Source: DASRDR01 sp035550795
GTDB lineage: Bacteria; Methylomirabilota; Methylomirabilia; Rokubacteriales; DASRDR01
DNA length: 64,000 bases
Reading direction: 5' to 3'
NCBI GenBank assembly: GCA_035550795.1
Contig: DASZOL010000054.1
Coordinates: 13,641 to 77,640 of the forward strand
In this document: one piece after another, positions 51,038 through 59,568 of the stretch
How the letters are laid out: the number at the start of each line of letters is the position of its first letter
Numbering within the stretch: the stretch's first letter is position 1
Program-made: the position numbers and the translations under genes
The notes under the pieces: generated by a model
What the model saw: only the letters and a program-made list of their open reading frames with translations
Database searches by the model: none
Told to the model about the DNA's origin: nothing

Positions 51038-51446
51038 TCGCCGCTCCCCTCCGAGCTCGGCGACCGGCACAAGGTGCCATGGGCCAGCAACCAGCGCGAG
51101 GCGATCGACACGGTGCTAGCGGGCGCGCGACTGTCGAGCAGCCGGCCCGCGTCCCGTCGATCGACCCGCCGACTCGGCCGCAGGTCGCGCTCTAGCGACG
51201 CTCGGATGCTTCCACGGACGGGCAGGCTTCGCGTTCGCCACCTGCCTGCCTTCTGCCCTGTACCGCGATACGGTTCGCTCAGGACGACGATCCACGCGAT
51301 CTGCGAGCGAGATCCGGCAGCATCTCATCCGCTCGTAGCCGAGCGGGGTCACTCCAGCCTCGTCGCCGTTGTGAGCACTGTTGCGGGCGCGATCCGGTTG
51401 TCATAGAACTGTAGCACTCGACCTCACCTTCAGCTCGGAGGAGCCC
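51038..51446. other. Intergenic region before phnD
   Basis: About 410 bases. No ORF here has a good start and plausible protein; the frame with KVPWASNQREAIDTVLAG is short and lacks a ribosome-binding site. The last 150 bases are less GC-rich and should hold the promoter of phnDCE; GGAGGAG before the phnD ATG is its ribosome-binding site. Confidence 0.5.
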
Positions 51447-52433
51447 ATGGATATGGTCGCGCGTCTGGCCCGGATCTGGATCGCCCTCGCCGCCGTCACG
51501 CTGTCGCTCGCGGTCGCTGCGACCCAGGCGCACGCCCAGGCGGACTGCCCGCGCGGGGACCTGGACAAGCGGTTCTGCGACCGGGACGGGGACATGGTCG
51601 CCGACCCGCCGGCCGACGCCAAGGGCTTCGTCGACCCGCCGACGCTGATCTTCGCGTACACGCCCGTCGAGGACCCCGAGGTCTACCGGAAGGTCTGGGA
51701 GGGCTTCCTCCGGCACATGGAGAAGGTCACCGGGAAGAAGGTGGCGTTCTTCGCCGTCCAGTCGAACGCCGCCCAGATCGAGGCGATGCGGGCGGGGCGC
51801 CTCCACGTGGCCGGGTTCAACAGCGGCTCGAATCCGATCGGCGTCAACTGCGCCGGCTTCGTCCCCTTCGCGATGATGGCCTCGAAGGACGGCTCCTTCG
51901 GCTACCAGATGGAGATCATCGTCCACGCGGAGTCCGGCATCTCGAAGGTCCCGGACCTCCGGGGCAAGACGCTCGCATTCACCGCGCCGACGTCCAACTC
52001 GGGATTCAAGGCCCCGTCCGCGCTGCTCAAGTCGGAATTCGGCCTCGTGGCCGAGCGGGACTTCAAGCCCGCGTTCTCGGGCAAGCACGACAGCTCGATC
52101 CTGGGCGTCGTCAACAAGGACTACGACGCCGCCGCGGTGGCCAACTCGGTCCTGGGCCGGATGATCGAGCGAAAGGTGGTCGACGCGACGAAGATCCGCT
52201 CGATCTACAAGTCCCAGACGTTCCCGACGACGGGATACGGGCACGTGTACAACCTCAAGCCCGAGCTGGCCGCCAAGGTCAAGGAGGCCTTCCTCTCGTT
52301 CCCGTGGGAGGGCTCGGACCTGAAGAAGGAGTTCAAGACCGAAGACCAGTTCATTCCGATCACGTACAGGCAGCACTGGGACGTGATCCGGAAGATCGAC
52401 AAGGCGAGCGACGTCAGCTACACGTGCAAGTGA
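51447..52433 (+). CDS. phnD: Phosphonate ABC transporter substrate-binding protein
   Basis: 328 residues from the ATG at 51447, chosen for its GGAGGAG ribosome-binding site and the signal peptide (LARIWIALAAVTLSLAVAATQAHA). The mature protein has DRDGDMVADPP, VQSNAAQIEAMRAGRLHVAGFNSG and AFTAPTSNSGFKAPSALLKS, in which the STS/TSNSG loop binds the phosphonate group. It heads phnD-C-E1-E2. Confidence 0.93.
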   Translation: MDMVARLARIWIALAAVTLSLAVAATQAHAQADCPRGDLDKRFCDRDGDMVADPPADAKGFVDPPTLIFAYTPVEDPEVYRKVWEGFLRHMEKVTGKKVAFFAVQSNAAQIEAMRAGRLHVAGFNSGSNPIGVNCAGFVPFAMMASKDGSFGYQMEIIVHAESGISKVPDLRGKTLAFTAPTSNSGFKAPSALLKSEFGLVAERDFKPAFSGKHDSSILGVVNKDYDAAAVANSVLGRMIERKVVDATKIRSIYKSQTFPTTGYGHVYNLKPELAAKVKEAFLSFPWEGSDLKKEFKTEDQFIPITYRQHWDVIRKIDKASDVSYTCK

Positions 52434-53281
52434 GCCCGGCCCGCCCCGCGGACGGCGTGCTCCGCCTCGAGCGCCTCGCCAAGCGGTACCCGACCGGGGA
52501 CGAGGCTCTTCGAGGCGTCGACCTCCGGGTGCCCAGCGGCCAGGTGATGGCGCTCATCGGACCGTCAGGAGCCGGGAAGAGCACGCTCATCCGCTGCGTC
52601 AATCGTCTCGTGGAGCCGACGTCCGGGCGGGTCTTCCTCGGGGCGGAGGAGGTCACGACCCTGGGCCCGGCCGACCTGCGGCGCGTCCGCCGCCGGATTG
52701 GCATGATCTTCCAGGAGTTCGCCCTGGTCGAGCGTCTGACGGTGATGGAGAACGTGCTTTCCGGGCGCCTGGGGTACGTCGGGTTCTGGCAGAGCTACTT
52801 CCGTCGCTTCCCGCCGACGGACATCGAGGCCGCCTTCCGGGTCCTCGACCGCGTGGGGCTCGGCGAGTTCGTCGACAAGCGAGCCGACGAGCTGTCAGGC
52901 GGGCAGCGCCAGCGGGTCGGCATCGCGCGGGCGCTCGTCCAGGGCCCGGACATCCTCCTCGTGGACGAGCCCACCGCGAGCCTGGATCCCAGGACGTCGC
53001 GCCAGATCATGCGGCTCATCAGCGAGCTGTGCGCGGAGCGCGGGCTCGCCGCCGTGATCAACCTCCACGACGTGGGTCTGGCCCAGATGTTCGCCATGCG
53101 CGTCGTCGGGCTTCGCCAGGGCCTGATCGTGTACGACGGCGGCCCCGACGCCCTCACCGCCCAGGCCCTCACGGAAATCTACGGCGAGGAGGACTGGTCG
53201 CAGACGATGCGACGCGTCGACGATGCCGAGGAGGCGGATCTCCCGGCCCCCGGCGGGCCGCGGCTGGCGGGGCTGCGCTGA
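52430..53281 (+). CDS. phnC: Phosphonate ABC transporter ATPase
   Basis: 283 residues from a GTG overlapping the phnD stop (GTGA). Walker A GPSGAGKST, QEFALVERLTVMENVLSGRLG (a PhnC hallmark), signature LSGGQRQRVGIARAL, Walker B LLVDEPTASLDP and switch His in NLHDVGLAQ are complete. A C-terminal tail rich in Ala/Pro follows. Confidence 0.94.
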   Translation: MSPARPADGVLRLERLAKRYPTGDEALRGVDLRVPSGQVMALIGPSGAGKSTLIRCVNRLVEPTSGRVFLGAEEVTTLGPADLRRVRRRIGMIFQEFALVERLTVMENVLSGRLGYVGFWQSYFRRFPPTDIEAAFRVLDRVGLGEFVDKRADELSGGQRQRVGIARALVQGPDILLVDEPTASLDPRTSRQIMRLISELCAERGLAAVINLHDVGLAQMFAMRVVGLRQGLIVYDGGPDALTAQALTEIYGEEDWSQTMRRVDDAEEADLPAPGGPRLAGLR

Positions 53282-53364
53282 TGGTTCCGGCATCCGCGCG
53301 CGAGAGGCCGGCTGCCCAGGGGCGCGCCTGGCGTCCTCGCGGCGGAGCCAGACGATCCGGATGA
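53281..53364 (+). CDS. 27-residue ORF bridging phnC and phnE
   Basis: The ATG shares its A with the phnC TGA (TGATG) and its own TGA overlaps the phnE1 ATG (ATGA). The peptide starts MVPASARERPAAQGRAW and is basic. It could be a translational bridge (ribosomes finishing phnC re-initiate here and then at phnE1) or the out-of-frame remnant of a longer PhnE N-terminus. Its product need not have a function. Confidence 0.35.
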   Translation: MVPASARERPAAQGRAWRPRGGARRSG

Positions 53365-54167
53365 GCGGCATCGCGGCGGCGGGTCGCTCCTGGGCCCCGC
53401 CGCCGCTCATCCGGCGTCGCGCGCTCCGGATCGCGATCCAGCTCGGAGCGGCCGCCTATCTCGTCCTGGCGCTCGGCAGCCTCCACGTGAACTGGCGCCG
53501 CGTCGCCGAGGGCCTGGGCCGCGGCTGGCAGTTCCTCGCCGCCTTCGCGCCGCCCGACTTCGTGTCCAGGGCCGACGAGATCGGCCAGGGCATGGTCGAG
53601 AGCGTGGTCATGACGGTGACCTCGACCGTGATCGGGATCGTGCTGGCTGTCCCTGTGGGGCTCGGTGCGGCCCGGAACCTGGCGCCCCTGCCCGTCTACC
53701 TGGGGTGCCGGGCGCTCGTGGCGGTCGCCCGGACCTTCCAGGAGATCATCGTGGCGATCTTCTTCGTCGCGATGTTCGGGTTCGGCCCACTGGCCGGCGT
53801 GCTAACGCTGTCGTTCGCGACGATCGGGTTCCTGTCGAAACTCCTCGCGGAGGACATCGAGGACGTCAGTCCGGGGCCGATCGAGGCGGTGCGGGCAACC
53901 GGCGCCTCGTGGCTCCAGCTCCTCAATTACGGCGTGCAGCCCCAGGTCATGCCGCGGCTCATCGGCCTCTCCCTCTACCGCCTCGACATCAACTTCCGGG
54001 AGTCCGCGATCATCGGGATCGTCGGCGCCGGCGGCATCGGGGCAACGCTGAACACCGCCTTCGACCGCTACGAGTACGGGACGGCCGCGGCGATCCTCCT
54101 GAGCATCATCGCCGTCGTCATGGCCGCCGAGTACTTGTCCGGCATCGTCCGGCGCCGGGTCCAGTGA
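53361..54167 (+). CDS. phnE: Phosphonate ABC transporter permease PhnE (1)
   Basis: 268 residues from the ATG at 53361. A first helix (ALRIAIQLGAAAYLVLALGSL), a periplasmic loop, then the permease core with VPVGLGAARNLAPLPVYLG, TFQEIIVAIFFVAMFGFGP and INFRESAIIGIVGAGGIG, the PhnE signature near the C-terminus. The stop overlaps the start of the second PhnE (TGATG at 54165). Confidence 0.93.
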   Translation: MSGIAAAGRSWAPPPLIRRRALRIAIQLGAAAYLVLALGSLHVNWRRVAEGLGRGWQFLAAFAPPDFVSRADEIGQGMVESVVMTVTSTVIGIVLAVPVGLGAARNLAPLPVYLGCRALVAVARTFQEIIVAIFFVAMFGFGPLAGVLTLSFATIGFLSKLLAEDIEDVSPGPIEAVRATGASWLQLLNYGVQPQVMPRLIGLSLYRLDINFRESAIIGIVGAGGIGATLNTAFDRYEYGTAAAILLSIIAVVMAAEYLSGIVRRRVQ

Positions 54168-54982
54168 TGCCCGTCCACGCGGCGGGCGGGAACCGAACCT
54201 GGCAACGCCGCGAGGGGGGGCGCCAGCTCGCCATCTGGCTCGCCTGGCTGGCAGGCACCGCCCTCGTCGTCTACTGCGGGCGGATCGTCGCGGAGCGCAC
54301 GATGTGGCCCTTCGTCTGGGACGCCCCCCGGCAGGGCGCCGACCTGGCGGCGCGGATGCTCCCCCCGCGCTGGTCGTACCTCGCGGTCCTCGGCCGGCCC
54401 CTGTGGGACACGGTGAACATCGCCACGCTCGGAACGCTCCTGGCCATCGCCCTCGGCGTACCGGTGGCATTCCTGGCGGCCCGGAACACGACGCCCAGCG
54501 TCGGGCTCATCCGGCCGGCGGCGCTCCTCGTGATCGTCTCCTCGCGGTCGATCAACGCTCTGATCTGGGCCATGCTCCTGGTCTCCATCATCGGGCCGGG
54601 AGTCCTGGCCGGCATCCTCGCCATCGCGCTCCGGTCCATCGGCTTCGTGGCCAAGCTGCTCTACGAGGCGATCGAGGAGATCGACCGGGCCCCGGTCGAG
54701 GCCGTCACGGCGACCGGCGCGGGTCGCGCTCAGGTCGTGGCCTACGGCATCGTCCCCCAGATCACGCCGGCGTTCGCCGGGATCGCGGTGTTCCGCTGGG
54801 ACATCAACATCCGCGAGTCGACGATCCTCGGGCTCGTCGGGGCCGGCGGGATCGGCCTCCCGCTCCAGGCCTCGGTCAACGTGCTCGCCTGGAATCAGGT
54901 CACGACGATCTTCCTGGTGATCCTGGCGACGGTGCTGGTGAGCGAGTGGGTCTCGGCGCGGGTGCGCCGCGCCGTCACGTGA
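54167..54982 (+). CDS. phnE: Phosphonate ABC transporter permease PhnE (2)
   Basis: 271 residues. Same fold as its upstream partner: VPVAFLAARNTTPSVGLI, SINALIWAMLLVSIIGPGVLA, EAIEEIDRAPVEAVTATGAG (the coupling loop) and INIRESTILGLVGAGGIGLPL. A heterodimer of two PhnE subunits is a known arrangement. It ends the phnDCE1E2 operon. Confidence 0.93.
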   Translation: MPVHAAGGNRTWQRREGGRQLAIWLAWLAGTALVVYCGRIVAERTMWPFVWDAPRQGADLAARMLPPRWSYLAVLGRPLWDTVNIATLGTLLAIALGVPVAFLAARNTTPSVGLIRPAALLVIVSSRSINALIWAMLLVSIIGPGVLAGILAIALRSIGFVAKLLYEAIEEIDRAPVEAVTATGAGRAQVVAYGIVPQITPAFAGIAVFRWDINIRESTILGLVGAGGIGLPLQASVNVLAWNQVTTIFLVILATVLVSEWVSARVRRAVT

Positions 54983-55161
54983 CGCTTCGAGGCCACGGAT
55001 CCACCGCGCCGCGGTGGAAGACCGAGCGGCTTGGGTGTGACCCGTACTCGTGAACCGCGGATTCCATCGTGCCCATGACGTTCAGGTCAATATCCGCCGC
55101 GCCTCGGCGGCGGCTGCGCGGTCGGTGTCCCGCCTGCGCCGCGCCCTGAACGGCCCGATCC

Positions 55162-55980
55162 TCAGGCGCGGCTCGCAAGGGTGATGACGTACTCGCGACC
55201 CCACCGCACCTTGCCGTCCGCCGGGGTGATGTAGCTCCGATACAGGTCTATCAGGTCCTTGCGGAACGCGGCCGCCCTGTCGGGCGCGAGGCTCTGGTAT
55301 GCGCGGTGCGTGGGGCCGAATTGCCCGATGAACAGATCCGCCAGCGCTTCGGGCGTGTCTGCGTACTCCGGACAGTCGTACCGCTCGAACCGGTAGTCCT
55401 TGAACGAGGCCCCGAGCAGAGACTTCACCTTCGCCTCGTCGCCCCACTCGAAGGGGCTCGGCACGCCTGGCGGCGGCGCGACGTGGCCGTTGGTCACCTT
55501 GAACATGCGCCCGACGCCGCCCTCCCGAGTCCAGGCCTGGATCGCGATGCGGCCGCCGCGCCTCGTCACCCGTCCGACCTCACTGGCCACCTTCGCCTGG
55601 TCCGGCGCGAACATGAGGCCGCACGAGGAGACGACCACGTCGAAGGCCCCGTCGGGGAATGGCAGATCCTCCGCATCCCCCTCCTTCCAGGTGATGTCGT
55701 CGAAGCCCGCTTCCGCGGCGCGCTTCTCGGCGACGGCGAGAAGGTCGGGCGTGAGGTCCAGCCCCGTCACCGCGGCTCCGCGCGCACGCGCCATGAGCGC
55801 CGTGTTCCCGGTCCCGCAGGCGACGTCGAGCACCCGCTCGCCCGCGCGGATGCCTGCGCTCCGCACCACGTGGTCCGCCACTGCCTGGATGCCCCGCGCG
55901 ATCCGGTCATAGTCTCCGGAGGCCCACACCGCGCGGTGTCTTTGCTTCAGCTCGGAGAAGTCTGGCATTCGTTTCCCCAT
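55162..55980 (-). CDS. Class I SAM-dependent methyltransferase
   Basis: 272 residues, UbiE/Methyltransf_11-like. Motif I is VLDVACGTGNTALMARARG, followed by the ribose Asp in GLDLTPDLLAVAEKRA, KEGDAEDLPFPDGAFDVVVSSCGLMF (motifs II/III), and RVTRRGGRIAIQAW. The C-terminal lid with VKSLLGASFKDYRF may define the substrate, which is unknown. Not in an operon. Confidence 0.88.
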   Translation of the reverse strand: MGKRMPDFSELKQRHRAVWASGDYDRIARGIQAVADHVVRSAGIRAGERVLDVACGTGNTALMARARGAAVTGLDLTPDLLAVAEKRAAEAGFDDITWKEGDAEDLPFPDGAFDVVVSSCGLMFAPDQAKVASEVGRVTRRGGRIAIQAWTREGGVGRMFKVTNGHVAPPPGVPSPFEWGDEAKVKSLLGASFKDYRFERYDCPEYADTPEALADLFIGQFGPTHRAYQSLAPDRAAAFRKDLIDLYRSYITPADGKVRWGREYVITLASRA

Positions 55981-56044
55981 CGTGTGAAATCTCGTTGTAC
56001 GCGCGCGGGATGCGCGCGAGGTGCGACGCGCGAGGGTCGGCGAC

Positions 56045-56443
56045 TCACGCCTTGCCCCGTCGTCGCAGCTCGGCGATCCGCGCCTTCACGAGCCGCCTCA
56101 CGAGAGCCGCTGGTGGGGGCGCGGGCAGCGGAAATCGGATCGTCCCCTTCGAGGTTGCGTAGTCCTTGAGCTCGGCCGCATGGGCCCGCCTGATCGCCGC
56201 GCTCATCGGGTAGAGGCTCACGTGGTGCTTCCAGGCGGCGTACCAGACGAGCGGCTGTCCGTCGAGCCGGAAGGCGGGGATTCCGTAGCTGAAGCTCTCG
56301 CTCGCGCGGGGGGCGGCGGCGCGAATGGCCTCGCGCAGCTTCCGGAGACCCCTGCGCGCATCGGGCGGCAACGACGCCAGGTAGGCGCGCACCTGCAGCC
56401 CGGCCCGCTTGGCGCTATCCCTGGACGAAGAAGCGGCAGTCAC
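56045..56443 (-). CDS. DUF1801 (YdhG-like) domain protein
   Basis: 132 residues with the DUF1801 pattern: VRAYLASLPPDARRGLRKLREAI, ASESFSYGIPAFRLDGQPLVWYAAWKHHVSLYP and KGTIRFPLPAPPPAALVRRLVKARIAEL. These small proteins are widespread in bacteria, of unknown function. The product is basic at its end (RRRGKA). Confidence 0.85.
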   Translation of the reverse strand: MTAASSSRDSAKRAGLQVRAYLASLPPDARRGLRKLREAIRAAAPRASESFSYGIPAFRLDGQPLVWYAAWKHHVSLYPMSAAIRRAHAAELKDYATSKGTIRFPLPAPPPAALVRRLVKARIAELRRRGKA

Positions 56444-56470
56444 AGTTGGGCCCCTTGAGGCTCCCTCGCG

Positions 56471-56745
56471 TCACGCCCGGCTCACGCTCGGGGCCAGGGG
56501 CCGGGCGAGCGTCGCAGGCGTCCCGGCCGCCGCCGGAGCATGCAGCGGGCCCGCACCGCACTCCCAGCCAATGTACCTGTCCCAGAATCCCGGCGCCAGG
56601 TCGATCTGCTGAACGACGTCGACCCACGTGCCCGACGGGTCGTAGAGCGCGAACCGCCGCTGATCCCAGGCCTCGCCATGCAGCGAATACGCGATTCTCC
56701 ACGCCGGCGCTCTTGAGGCGCTCGAGCTGGGCGCCGGGACCGTCC
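56471..56745 (-). pseudogene. VOC/glyoxalase-family C-terminal remnant
   Basis: A frame ending at TGA 56471-56473 encodes AYSLHGEAWDQRRFALYDPS, then GTWVDVVQQIDLAPGFWDRY, the C-terminal half of a vicinal-oxygen-chelate (glyoxalase/bleomycin resistance-like) protein. The preceding piece LERLKSAGV lies in a different frame (shift near 56695). The N-terminal half is missing, and the fragment ends against the thi operon. Non-functional. Confidence 0.65.
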
Positions 56746-57417
56746 TCAGATGGCGGTGAGGGCCTCGATGAAGGCGCGCGCGGCCGCTGCGGGATCGGGC
56801 GCGCCGAGGATCGCGCTGCGCACTGCGACCCCGTGGGCCCCGGCGGCCCGCAGGAAGGCGACCCGCTCCGGCGTGAGGCCGCCGATCGCGAAGACGGGGG
56901 TCGGCTCCACGATGCGGCCGAGCTCCTCCAAAAACGCGAGGCCGGCGCCCGGATGGCCGGGCTTGGATGCGGTCGGAAAGATGGGGCCGGCGATCACGTA
57001 GGATACGCCCTCGGCGACTGCTCGGCGGGCCTCGCCCTCACCGTGGATGCTGCGACCAGTGAGCGCGGGAGGTCGGTCAGGGAAAGCGCCAGCCGCCGGC
57101 AGATGGAGCCCGATGCCGAGGGCACGGGCGAGTGCGGGGCGGCCGTTCACCACGAGGCGCGCGTCTGTGCCGCGCAGCCGAGCCAGGAGCCGTCCGAGCA
57201 GGGCCTCGACCTCAGCCTCGGACAGATCGCGCTCGCGGACCTGGACCAGCCTGACGCCGCCCGCGACCGCCGCCTCGACGACGTCCACGAGGTCCCGCCC
57301 GCCCGTGTCCAGGCGGTCGGTCACGAGCATGAGGCGCGGGAGCGCGCTCGCGGCCCGCCCCCGGGCGATGTCCGTCAGCGGCCGGGGTCCCGTCCGCTCT
57401 CGACGCGCCCGGCCCAC
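56746..57417 (-). CDS. Thiamine phosphate synthase-like protein (ThiE/TenI family, copy 1)
   Basis: 223 residues from the GTG at 57415-57417; an ATG at 57330 would remove a poorly conserved leader. The TIM barrel has RLMLVTDRL, RLVQVRERDLSEAEVEAL, RLVVNGRPALARALGIGLHL, GRSIHGEGEARRAVAEGVSY, VIAGPIFPTASKPGHPGAG and FAIGGLTPERV. The pyrophosphate loop is largely kept but the pyrimidine side differs from the second copy, so it may be TenI (thiazole tautomerase) rather than ThiE. It overlaps thiG by 43 nt. Confidence 0.82.
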   Translation of the reverse strand: MGRARRERTGPRPLTDIARGRAASALPRLMLVTDRLDTGGRDLVDVVEAAVAGGVRLVQVRERDLSEAEVEALLGRLLARLRGTDARLVVNGRPALARALGIGLHLPAAGAFPDRPPALTGRSIHGEGEARRAVAEGVSYVIAGPIFPTASKPGHPGAGLAFLEELGRIVEPTPVFAIGGLTPERVAFLRAAGAHGVAVRSAILGAPDPAAAARAFIEALTAI

Positions 57418-58178
57418 GGGCTCGATGCCTCGGCGTGAAACTTCCGCGGCATGCGCCCGGCAAGCCACGCGTCGCGCCCGCCCAGCGCCGCGTGTCGCAT
57501 GGCGCGGGCCATGCGCACCGGGTCCTGCGCCCGTGCCACGGCCGTGTTGAGGAGCACGGCGTCTACGCCCAGCTCGAAGGCGATCGCGACGTCGGACGCT
57601 GTCCCCACGCCGGCGTCCACCACCACCGGGACACGCGCCCGGCTCCGGATCAGCTCGATGTTGTGGGGATTGCGGATGCCGAGCCCCGACCCGATGGGCG
57701 CGCCGAGCGGCATGACCGCGGCGCACCCGAGATCCTCGAGCCGCTTCGCCGTCACCGGGTCGTCGTTCGTGTAGGGCAGGACCTGGAAGCCCTTGCCCAC
57801 CAGCTCGCGCGCCGCCGCAAGGAGCCCCTCCACGTCGGGCAGGAGCGTGTCCTCGTCGGCGATCACCTCGAGCTTCACGAGATCGCTCCCCAGGGCTTCG
57901 CGCCCGAGCTCGGCCGTGAGCACCGCGTCGCGCGCCGTGAAGCACCCCGCCGTGTTCGGCAAGAAAAGCAGGCCTCGCTCTCGCAGCGCGTCGTAGAGGT
58001 TGTCCGCGCCCGCGCCGATGCCGACGCGCCGGACAGCCACCGTCACCAGCTCGGTGCCCGAGGCCGCGAGCGCGTCCAGCAGCACCTGCCGGCTCGGGTA
58101 GCGCGCGGTCCCGAGCAAGAGGCGCGAGCCGAGCGACAGACCGGCCAGCTCCCAGCGGTCCTCCGCCATTTCCCTCAT
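57375..58178 (-). CDS. thiG: Thiazole synthase
   Basis: 267 residues. ThiG forms the thiazole ring from DXP, dehydroglycine and ThiS-thiocarboxylate. GSRLLLGTARYPSRQVLLDA, VTVAVRRVGIG, LPNTAGCFTARDAVLTAELGRE and KLEVIADEDTLLPD with the Schiff-base Lys are invariant blocks; VVVDAGVGTASDVAIAFELG is the phosphate-binding end. The ATG at 58176-58178 overlaps the thiS stop (ATGA). Confidence 0.95.
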   Translation of the reverse strand: MREMAEDRWELAGLSLGSRLLLGTARYPSRQVLLDALAASGTELVTVAVRRVGIGAGADNLYDALRERGLLFLPNTAGCFTARDAVLTAELGREALGSDLVKLEVIADEDTLLPDVEGLLAAARELVGKGFQVLPYTNDDPVTAKRLEDLGCAAVMPLGAPIGSGLGIRNPHNIELIRSRARVPVVVDAGVGTASDVAIAFELGVDAVLLNTAVARAQDPVRMARAMRHAALGGRDAWLAGRMPRKFHAEASSPWAGRVESGRDPGR

Positions 58179-58408
58179 CCTCCCTGCACGGCGCCCACGA
58201 CGTCGATCCGGTCATCCGGCGCCAGCATCGTCGTCTCCCACCTGGACCGGGGTACGACTTCCCCGTTTCGCGCGACCGCGAGGCCCCGGCCCGCCGGGTC
58301 GAGGCCGAGCGCGGCCACGAGGCTCCGGATGTCGGCGGCGACCAGCCGGCGGCGGTCGCCGTTCACCCAGAGCTCGATCGCGTCGACCGACACCGTCCGG
58401 GCGCTCAC
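58175..58408 (-). CDS. thiS: Sulfur carrier protein ThiS
   Basis: 77 residues from a GTG overlapping the thiO stop (GTGA). It is a ubiquitin-like beta-grasp (IELWVNGDRRRLVAADIRSL, LGLDPAGRGLAVARNGEVVP, DDRIDVVGAVQGG) ending in the GG that is thiocarboxylated. Size is typical (65-75). Confidence 0.93.
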   Translation of the reverse strand: MSARTVSVDAIELWVNGDRRRLVAADIRSLVAALGLDPAGRGLAVARNGEVVPRSRWETTMLAPDDRIDVVGAVQGG

Positions 58409-59568
58409 CGCCGGGCCGGGACTGCCGCCTCGACGGCCCCGGCCCCCAGCCGCTCGACGCTGAAGGGCGCGAGCGCCGCCGGGGCCGCGCCGCCAGCGAT
58501 CCACTCCGCCAGGTAGTGGGCAGTGGCCGGCGCGAGCAGTACGCCGTCGCGGAAGTGTCCGGTGGCCACGAACAGTCCGCGCGTGGCCGTCGCGCCGATC
58601 ACGGGCCGATGGTCTCGGACCGCGGGCCGGAAGCCCACCGACAGCTCGCTCACGGAGAGGTCGTAGACGCCGGGAACGAGCCGCCACGCCTCGCGCAGGA
58701 GGTCGAGGACCGCCCCGGCCGTCGGACGGGCATCGAGCCCCTGCTCCTCCATCGTCGCGCCGACGAGAAGCTCCCCGCCGTGCCTGGGAACGAGGTAGAC
58801 GTCGGGCGAGCGGACGACGTGCGTGAGGAGCTCGGGTCCGCGGAGCCGCAGCAGCTGGCCCTTCACGGGCCGGAGTCCGAGCGGCGGCAGGGGCGCCTCC
58901 ACGTCCCCGCTCCAGATACCGGCCGCCAGGACGACCACATCGGCGGCCACCCGGAAGGCGGCGTCGGGGGCCAGCCCGGACACGCCCTTCACCCGGCCCG
59001 CCGCGTGCTCGACCCGCGTCACGCGGTGGCCGGCAGCCACGCGACCCCTGAGCCGCCCGATGGCCGTCTCGAGCGCGGCCGACAGCGCGCGCGGGTCGAC
59101 CTGGTGGTCCGTCTGCACCAGGAGCCCCGCGACGATGCGACCGGACACGTGCGGCTCCCTGGTCAGCACCTCCTGCGGCGCGAGCCGGCGCGCGGCGAGC
59201 CCCTTGGCGCGCTGCATGGCGGACAGCCGATCGAGGTCCCCGTCCTGGTCCCGGTTGAGCGCGACCCAGAGCGTCCCCTCGGTCCGATGGCCAGACGACT
59301 GGCCGGCGAGGGCCTCGATGCCGGCGACGAACTCCGGATAGCGACCAAGGCTATCGAGCGCGAGGTCGACGACCGGCCGGTCCGTGAGATCGGCCTCGGA
59401 CGTCGGCGCGAGCATGCCCGCTGCGGCGTGCGTGGCGACGCCCCGGAGGTCGTTGCGATCCAGGAGCAGGACCTCGCGACCTCGCCGCGCCAGCTCGTAC
59501 GCCACCGCGAGGCCGACGATGCCGCCGCCGACGACGACCACCTCGCTGCGGGCCGGCAGTCCGGTCAC
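58405..59568 (-). CDS. thiO: Glycine oxidase ThiO
   Basis: 387-residue FAD enzyme that oxidises glycine to dehydroglycine for thiazole synthesis. FAD-binding VVVVGGGIVGLAVAYELARRG, then THAAAGMLAP, VKGQLLRLRGP, VYLVPRHGGELLVGATMEE and the C-terminal VGFRPAVRDHRPVIGATATRGLFVATGHFRDGVLLAP (in parts) define the DAO/ThiO family. GTG start coupled to the thiE stop. Confidence 0.94.
   Translation of the reverse strand: MTGLPARSEVVVVGGGIVGLAVAYELARRGREVLLLDRNDLRGVATHAAAGMLAPTSEADLTDRPVVDLALDSLGRYPEFVAGIEALAGQSSGHRTEGTLWVALNRDQDGDLDRLSAMQRAKGLAARRLAPQEVLTREPHVSGRIVAGLLVQTDHQVDPRALSAALETAIGRLRGRVAAGHRVTRVEHAAGRVKGVSGLAPDAAFRVAADVVVLAAGIWSGDVEAPLPPLGLRPVKGQLLRLRGPELLTHVVRSPDVYLVPRHGGELLVGATMEEQGLDARPTAGAVLDLLREAWRLVPGVYDLSVSELSVGFRPAVRDHRPVIGATATRGLFVATGHFRDGVLLAPATAHYLAEWIAGGAAPAALAPFSVERLGAGAVEAAVPARR

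Noticed and set aside
51074..51406. 110-residue ORF before phnD
   Set aside because: No ribosome-binding site, Arg/Ser-rich composition and no family resemblance.
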